Assembly (NCBI GenBank): GCA_019722365.1
Contig: JADFUC010002090.1
Coordinates: forward strand, 81,998 to 145,997
DNA length: 64,000 nucleotides
From: Lithospermum erythrorhizon
Lineage: Eukaryota > Streptophyta > Magnoliopsida > Boraginales > Boraginaceae
Reading direction: 5' to 3'
The notes under the pieces: model-generated
Databases searched by the model: none
What the model saw: only the letters and a program-made list of their open reading frames with translations
Told to the model about the DNA's origin: nothing
Translations under genes and position numbers: made by a program
Part shown: positions 57,420 through 64,000 of the stretch, one piece after another
Layout of the letters: each line of letters starts with the position of its first letter
How positions within the stretch are numbered: the first letter of the stretch is position 1

Positions 57420-57660
57420 CAAAAGTAACCCCCCTCCCCCTACCAAATATTATTTGTTCTCCAAACCCTTTGCCCTCGTCTCCAACCCTCCCCTTCAACC
57501 ATCAACAACTAGCGCCACCACCACCCTCGCTCGTAACTAGCCACCCACCATCCTGAGAAAACCCCCACTGAAGTCAGCGCACTCGCCCTCAAAACCGCAA
57601 AATCCTTCCCTCCCGCATCCGTAAACGATACCCCCGTTAGTCGCGAAGCCCACTATCCCC
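57420..57660 (+). other. C-rich stretch in AT-rich DNA
   Basis: About 240 bases strongly biased to C on the plus strand (CCCCCCTCCCCCTACC, GCGCCACCACCACCCTCGC, AAAACCCCCACTG). There is no open frame of note. It could be a retroelement leader or LTR promoter region. Confidence 0.5.
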
Positions 57661-58079
57661 TATTGTCACGGTTGAAATAACCCGTTAAGAGATTGAATCA
57701 GATACATATCGCTGGTGTGGACCAAGATAGTATAAATAAATTCGGAATAAAATCGATATACCGAGACTAGTATTATATGAGCAGTATTTTATGTCACGGG
57801 AAATTTTACATTTAGAATCGGTTTCATAATACTTAAACGCGAAGTTTTGGTATATAACACCGCTTACCAAACGGGGCCTTAAACCATCCTAATATCTTCC
57901 ACCTACCACCACTATCTCCTTATCCTTACTCAATATCACAAACAAAACTCATTCTTTTCTCCTAAGAAGGGCCGAACCTACCCATCCCCCTTTCCCTTGA
58001 TTTTTTTATTTTCTTGGTAAAAATCTTGGGAATCTAGCTTCATAATCTTGTTCCCCATCTCTTGTTCATCAAAGGTATG

Positions 58080-59325
58080 ATTTTTAATCTTCGGGAATCT
58101 CATCATTTTAAAAGCTATATTGACTATTTTGTTAGTTTGACTTTGAAGGGACGGGAGTTTAAGACTATATAATGGTAGTAAAGTATTCCAGCTTAGACTA
58201 TGTGTTGGGAGTTGTTATGGTTGATTTTTGGTTGTATCAGGTTGATGTCAGGTTGACTTTTGCTGACTTTTTCCCAAATCACCTTTTAAGTTGCAATATG
58301 ATGTTATTGGACTTTAATATGCTATTTTGGGGGTATTGGATTTTGATGTCGACGGGAAGAGATTATGCTGAGGTAGTTTTGTGTAAAAGCTGGTAGTAAA
58401 TATGCCAATTAAAGGTCAGGTATAACGGCTTAATTAATTGGGGAATTGATGGTTGGATTGATTTGAATTTACTGTAGTGTTATCATTGGGTAACGGCGAT
58501 GGCCGAAAAACAGAGAATCGAAATGGTCAAGTTTTGTTGTTTTATTTGTCGGTTAAACGCGATAATAATCTTTCCAATTTGTGAACCGTTAAGTTGGTAA
58601 ATTCAAAATATTGTTAAGGCCGATAGTTAAAACTTAAATGCGATAAGCGGTTAAACTGTAAGTATTAATTGTAAATTTTTGGGTATGTGTGATTAAAGCG
58701 GATCGGTACATGACTAAAGAAAGTGGGTACGATATTACTTTGTTAGCTGCGTGAGTATTTATTCACGGTGTAGATTAATTTAGTTTTCGTGGAATGCTGC
58801 GACTAATAAGTCACAGCATGTTATATATATATTCATGATCGATTTCCAGATCGTTGGTCATTTTGATGCTAGTATGCTCGTTGGTTTGGATTGGCATAAA
58901 GATGACTCGTTGAGGAGTTGCTGATATATGTATGAGTTTTAATACCCGTGTTGTGCCTATACTACGGTATAAGTGCGGAGTTGTCGATGTGTATGTGAGC
59001 CGCGCTTATCTGATTGCACCTTATACTCGGCATAAGGGTGTATTCGCACTGCTATTTATTCGGTGATAGCTTATGCCTGACGGACATAAATTTCTCCTCG
59101 CGCCGAGGTTGATTATAGGCGCATTAGTTGTAGAAACCGGATACGAGTTGATATGTTTATATGAGTCGATACGAGTTGATATGAAGTTTGATTAAATCAC
59201 CTGTTGGAAATGATCGAGTCAGAAATAGCGAGCTGAGCAAGATAGCGTTGTTGGCGTATCAGTAGTGACGCGCCGCTAAGCCGCTTGAATGAGTATAGTA
59301 CATCTTCGATACCTTGTACATTTTG
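58080..59325. other. Unassigned repeat-like DNA with TATAAG motifs
   Basis: At 58,960-59,040 CGGTATAAGTGCGG and CCTTATACTCGGCATAAGG recall the GTATAAGGC cluster of 6,780-6,965. A 74-codon plus-strand frame (58,172-58,396) rich in L, F and V has no recognised domain. Probably part of the LTR-like repeats that follow. Confidence 0.35.
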
Positions 59326-59329
59326 TGAG

Positions 59330-59880
59330 ATTTGGAAGACGCATTATATTTACAATTCATTTTGTAAATATGTACGACGGCTTGAACTAATTATTTTATT
59401 TTAAGTTGCATATTTCCTATTATGTTTGGCATATTAAGTTTAGCTATTTTATTCACCATTTATTGGGAAAACTAAAATGCATGACTTTTTAATGCGAAAT
59501 AAAAATAAGGCGAGAAATCGAATGACTCAATAAACAAAGTTGTTATAACGCGATCTCCTTCAACTATTGTAATCGGTCAGATGCTATCAGAGGACAAACT
59601 TTAAATACCACAAACATTTAAGACTTGGATTCAACGTCGATACGCTGCATGAACTTTGGTTGAAGTGAACAAAGCCATTGATACGACAAGGATAATTAAT
59701 TTTTTGACTCAATCAAAGCGTGATACGCTACACTAATATGTCATATCATTCTCTAGCACCAACAAGCCTTTTAAATAATAATAAATAGTTTAATCTCTTT
59801 TTATAACTCAATCGGAAACTATTGAATGATCTTGAATTTTGTGTATCTACATCTCAAGATCGTTGATAAATCAATGAGAA
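59330..59880 (-). repeat. Inverted copy of the 10,980-11,560 repeat
   Basis: See the partner entry for landmarks; the match runs along the whole block in reverse orientation with many small indels. It lies directly next to the LTR-like copy on its right. Confidence 0.65.
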
Positions 59881-59899
59881 TCGATTCCATTTATTGCGC

Positions 59900-61796
59900 C
59901 TGTCATGACAATGCAGATCAATCACACTGGGTTAAATGTGATTACTGGAACTTAGTGTTCACTTTAGTAATTGTATATTACTAGTGTGGGTTCTCATGCT
60001 AAGTTAAGGGGTTAGGAGCGATTGCTAGATCTTAATCATTAATCGTTATAATAATAATAATTGGTCAATTATTATTATTATACAACTTACTATTATCTGA
60101 GCTCTGTGGGCGTCACACACATACAAAGTGGACGCTGAAGTATCATGTATGAAATTAAAGAGAACCGAGAAATGTATTTCACTACAAGTGGTTCTACATT
60201 TATGTAGAATATCGACAGGCTGAATAGAATCAATTAAATAGTTATTTAATTAATTCGAGTAATTTTAGTATTTATCGGCTAACTTGAAAAATTATTGATA
60301 TCAATTACTATTTAATTAGCTTAATTAAATAGTTCAACTCATTAGCAACCTAATAGTCTTAAATCCAATAGAGTTAACGAGTCAAGCTAATACTTAACGG
60401 GTTGCTTATCGGGCTTGTTTTAACCTAGCCCTATATAAGCAAACTTTAGGGTTTTTTCATCACAAGAATTTTTGAGAAATAATTATCACAAAAACAATTT
60501 TGAGATTTCTCGGACTGCTTAATTAATAATTAAATATGAAAATTTATTTTAATTTAACGACCAAATGGATTGCTCAATAAAATTACGAAGCTTAATATGT
60601 TCGACTTCATAAATTTTGAAAAAACTTAAAGCCTCTAAAACGATTTTACAAACGAGTTAAATTAAATCAAAAACCGAAGCAATATAGACATTACCATAAC
60701 GCCGCATCGACTTCCGCGACTTACCGGGCGCTGCCCGGTGCGGGTCGGGCGATTTTCGTACTAAAATGATGGCCGGATTTATTTACCTACACGCGGTGCC
60801 GCTGGCCGATGGTCGATCGTCAGTTCGGTCGCCCGAGCCTATTATGATTTGCAGTTCTAATTCTTGAAAACCCCAATTCGAATTTATTCCTTATTTTGGT
60901 TTCTAAAATTAAGGGACTAGTTATATTTCGTTTTTATTGATTATTTGCATTTTAATCACCTAATTAATTATAATTAATTATGTGATGACAATTAATTAAT
61001 TTCTTTATATTATATCTTTTAAATTAATTTAAAAGGAGAATAATTACGGTAACAATTTCTAATTACTTAATGTATTTTAGAATATATTTGTGAGAAATAT
61101 TTTTCTATAATATGTATATGGTTAATTGGGTCAGTAATAATTATTAATTGACATGTATGATAATTGAGTTTATATTAATTAATTCTTAATACGTAATTAC
61201 GGATTAATTAATTTAATAATTACAAACACGCATTTCCAATGCCATTTAAAATATTTATTGCTCCATTTATATGATTTAATAAAGTGCCTATATTTTGTAA
61301 TGGGCGATTGAATGTAGGTATATAGATATATCTATTTATTTATTTTTTTCTGTCTCATGAATCGCAGAATGCTGAGTCATATTTTCTTTTATTTATTTAT
61401 TTATTTATTGTTTTAATGCATGCTCGCAAGCCGCCTAAGACGGGTTAGTATAAATATTGCAATGCTGAATATATCAAGAGATCATTTCACGTGGCGGCAT
61501 TTCTGGTGGACTCGGACGGATCCGTAAGACAAGATACGCATCAGTGGGACTTATGTTAGCATTTCTGATAAATACTTGTAACAGTTCTAAAAATATATCG
61601 TATATCTCTCTCGAATGCGCATTACTTGTTTTATTTTTCATGTTGCATGTATTGCTTGATTATGTGCTAAGATGCATGAAAATGAAAACAAAGTAATAAT
61701 AATTCACCAATTAAAATTTAAGCAAAGATCAAGCCAATTTTAAAGTCAGGCAATCAATTACATCAATCGGGCAATAACGCGACGGCGGGTGTTACA
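59900..61796 (-). repeat. LTR-like repeat family, copy 3 (inverted)
   Basis: Its right end GGCGGGTGTTACA at 61,796 is the complement of the TGTAACAC start of copy 2, and the two are collinear from there to the TAATAATAATAAT block near 60,050. On the plus strand a TATA-like CCTATATAAGC at 60,431 is followed by TTTAGGGTTTTTTCATCAC, a promoter-like arrangement that suggests plus-strand polarity for the LTR. No coding capacity. Confidence 0.6.
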
Positions 61797-61859
61797 ATGT
61801 TGCATTTGATATGACAAATGATCATGTCAAGGATTTCCACCAACGCCAGGCTGCATGCA

Positions 61860-64000
61860 TCAATCCAAGTAACACTTTGGTTTAATTGGTATGCTTAATG
61901 TGTTTTCGGAGATAGAATGTCAGCACTGTAAAGAGACGCCAGCTGACACAAAGAGTTACGTAGTTTTACATAATTGGTCGACAACCTACTATTATAACCG
62001 GATTCAAATGCAAGAAGTTGTCGCTGCTTGAATTTAAGTGTAATAGGTCTCATACTAATATATTTCTTGGTGAGGATTTGAAGTATTAGTATTTACTTTA
62101 CAATTTATTTGTAAGCTGCTTAGTACGATAGTTTACCGAGTCTCGTTATTTTATTTTACTTATTCTTGTAGAATTAATATGGCTATCACTATCAAGTACT
62201 CCTAAGAATTGTCATTTCAAAGACTTGAAAAAGGTGTCGAATAACTCGAATTTTGACGAGTGTCTCGAAACTCGAGAATCATTCTCGCGTTATAGACCGA
62301 CACGCTATTAACAATATGTCTGGTGGAAACCTAATGATAGTGCCTTTTTCCTATCGGCGGATCCCACAAAAAGGCGTAAGTCTGGCGTTGTGGATGTCCA
62401 ATGTCTCATGCTTGCTAACATAGAACCTCTGCTCCAAATTCAATATGAAAGTGTGGCAACATATGACATATACCGCAACTCGAGGAATTGCCCGGAAGAA
62501 GCTGGAACGAGAGATATTTATTAATCGCTCGTGCTCGTGGACAACAAGTCGTGAACGGACAGGCCGCAAGCCCTCATATCATTAAATGATTGGCTTCGTC
62601 GATCGAATCAACGCTCGGGCACCAAAGGTTCCTGTTAACCGGTCATGATTCATCCCAAGCTCTCTTCCAAACAAATTTTTAGTTTGTCAGTGAATCAATA
62701 TGCACAAGTTTGAGTTATTCTAAACGAACTGCATAAGATGATCACGACGCCGAGACGGACTGGTAAGACTGTAACTTATTCTTCAAGCGGTGGTCCAAAA
62801 CAAGCAAGAATTCAAGAAGCAAGAAGAAGTTTACCGCAAAGGGCGGTTCGAAAGTAATCCTAAGGTCATTGGAAAGCCGAGGAGCTGTGAAGGATTTACA
62901 AGTGTCAATATTATGAAACCCTCGGCTCACTGGTCGAATTCTGCAGTCTAATGTACGATAGGAAGAATGGTCTCACGACCGTCAAATTCTACTGTGCATG
63001 TATGTTATTGGAAGCTCAGACAACTTCTACTCCTATCAGGCGTTAGACACCGTTGCGGTTCCCCTATATTTGTCGAATATGTAGGAACTCAAGTCAAGTA
63101 GAAGACTCGAAAGAGGGGAAATGGATCATACAAGGAAATGCTGCTGTCAAGTGCCCTCAAAGAGGGATCCATTAGTTTAAATTTGCCCACGGGCCTTGTT
63201 TTGAACTTATCTCCGGTTTACTATGTACCTACAATTTGGGTGTGAATATTATTTCTATTTCTCGCTGGAATAATGATGGTTTTTTCTATTTCTCTACCAG
63301 GTCCCGATGAATTTGGGGATCACCAGAACGGGTAGCATTTGCACCGCCTCCCTTCAAAATGGTCTATACGTTTTTGCATACGACACGAGTCATATAACAT
63401 AAACTTAAACGGAATAATCCCACCCATTTCTTAAACCAAACATACCTATGGCATTGCAAGCATCAGGGTCACATTAACGAGAACCGACCGCAAACCCACT
63501 CCAAAGTGAATACTTGAAGGTTTCTACTGCGAATCACACGATAAACAGGAATCTTGCCTTTGGGACAAAATGACCAAAAGTTTCACTCTGCTTAATGGCG
63601 GCAAGTACTATTGGGGATCATACACACCGATGTACGTGGGCCAATGAACACATACGCAGCAGGAGGTTATAACTACTTCATTACATTTCGATGACTACAA
63701 GAGATACGGTTTTCAGGTATCTCGATGACGTAAAACACGAGTCCTTTGGGAAATTCGGCCGAGTTCAAAATGAAGTACAAAACCAATTGAACAAGACAAT
63801 AAAGATTCTCCTGCCCGATGTAGGTGGAGAATATTTGAGTCACGAAGTTCAATACTCATCTAGAGAGTGTGGTATTGTTTCACAACTCACTCACAGAACG
63901 CCACAAAGATAACGGCGTCTGAAGTTTATAAATCGAACTCTTCTCGATACGGTTCGACGGCGACGAAAGCAATACGTAACCGGAACGAAGCACAATTGAG
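61860..64000 (+). mobile_element. Second Ty1/copia element, gag to integrase, truncated by window end
   Basis: Plus-strand frames show copia order. A gag C-terminal segment with YNMHKF-like and basic K-rich blocks lies at about 62,690-62,880. A pre-integrase segment like SLNLPTGLVLNL and then YYVPTIW is at about 63,175-63,240. GAG_pre-integrase (WHCKHQGHINENR) is near 63,450. The integrase core starts with HTDVRGPMNTYAAGGYNYF (about 63,620-63,690), continues in the 73-codon frame 63,691-63,912 with FGRVQNEVQNQLNKTIK, DVGGEYLSHE and RECGIVSQLT, and runs off the end. Frames change repeatedly. It differs from the element at 20-25 kb and lies on the other strand. Confidence 0.8.

Overview
This window is nuclear DNA from a flowering plant. 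The evidence is intron-rich genes with GT-AG junctions, TA-flanked Stowaway-type MITEs, Ty1/copia, Helitron, CACTA and LINE remnants, and long AT-rich noncoding tracts. The two large proteins belong to land-plant families. The species cannot be named; a eudicot is likely and an asterid is only a guess. There is no bacterial or organellar gene content.

Layout. Bases 1-31,000 are repeat-rich. They hold an LTR-like family (3.9-5.0 kb, 11.9-14.5 kb), a Helitron helicase remnant (14.6-16.0 kb), a decayed Ty1/copia element read on the minus strand (about 19.7-25.5 kb), a CACTA TNP2-type remnant (about 26-27 kb) and a broken duplicate of part of the kinase gene (29.7-30.4 kb). Bases 31,200-51,900 are the genic island. 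Bases 52,000-64,000 return to repeats: an AT-rich inverted-repeat tract (52-55.2 kb), a Stowaway-like MITE, a LINE fragment, an inverted copy of the LTR-like family (59.9-61.8 kb) and a second Ty1/copia element on the plus strand that runs off the window end.

Genes. (1) 31,245-31,881 (+) is a two-exon gene for an 81-residue secreted peptide with eight cysteines, all in exon 2. (2) 33,565-37,933 (-) is a nine-exon gene for a 766-residue USP-domain receptor-like cytoplasmic kinase without a U-box. Its catalytic HRD triad reads HCG, so it is probably a pseudokinase. (3) 40,024-51,003 (-) is an 18-coding-exon gene for a 964-residue fusion of an ABC1/UbiB atypical kinase and a serine beta-lactamase-like domain, with both sets of motifs intact. 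I joined the exons by hand; every junction keeps frame and the exon lengths sum to multiples of three.

No pathway visibly links the three genes. The most unusual features are the degenerate catalytic triad of the kinase, the inverted arrays of one repeat family on both sides of that gene, the partial exon duplication outside the array, the cysteine-rich peptide, and the 52-55 kb inverted-repeat tract with its recurring AAGCGAATT motif. No wholly new system can be claimed from sequence alone.
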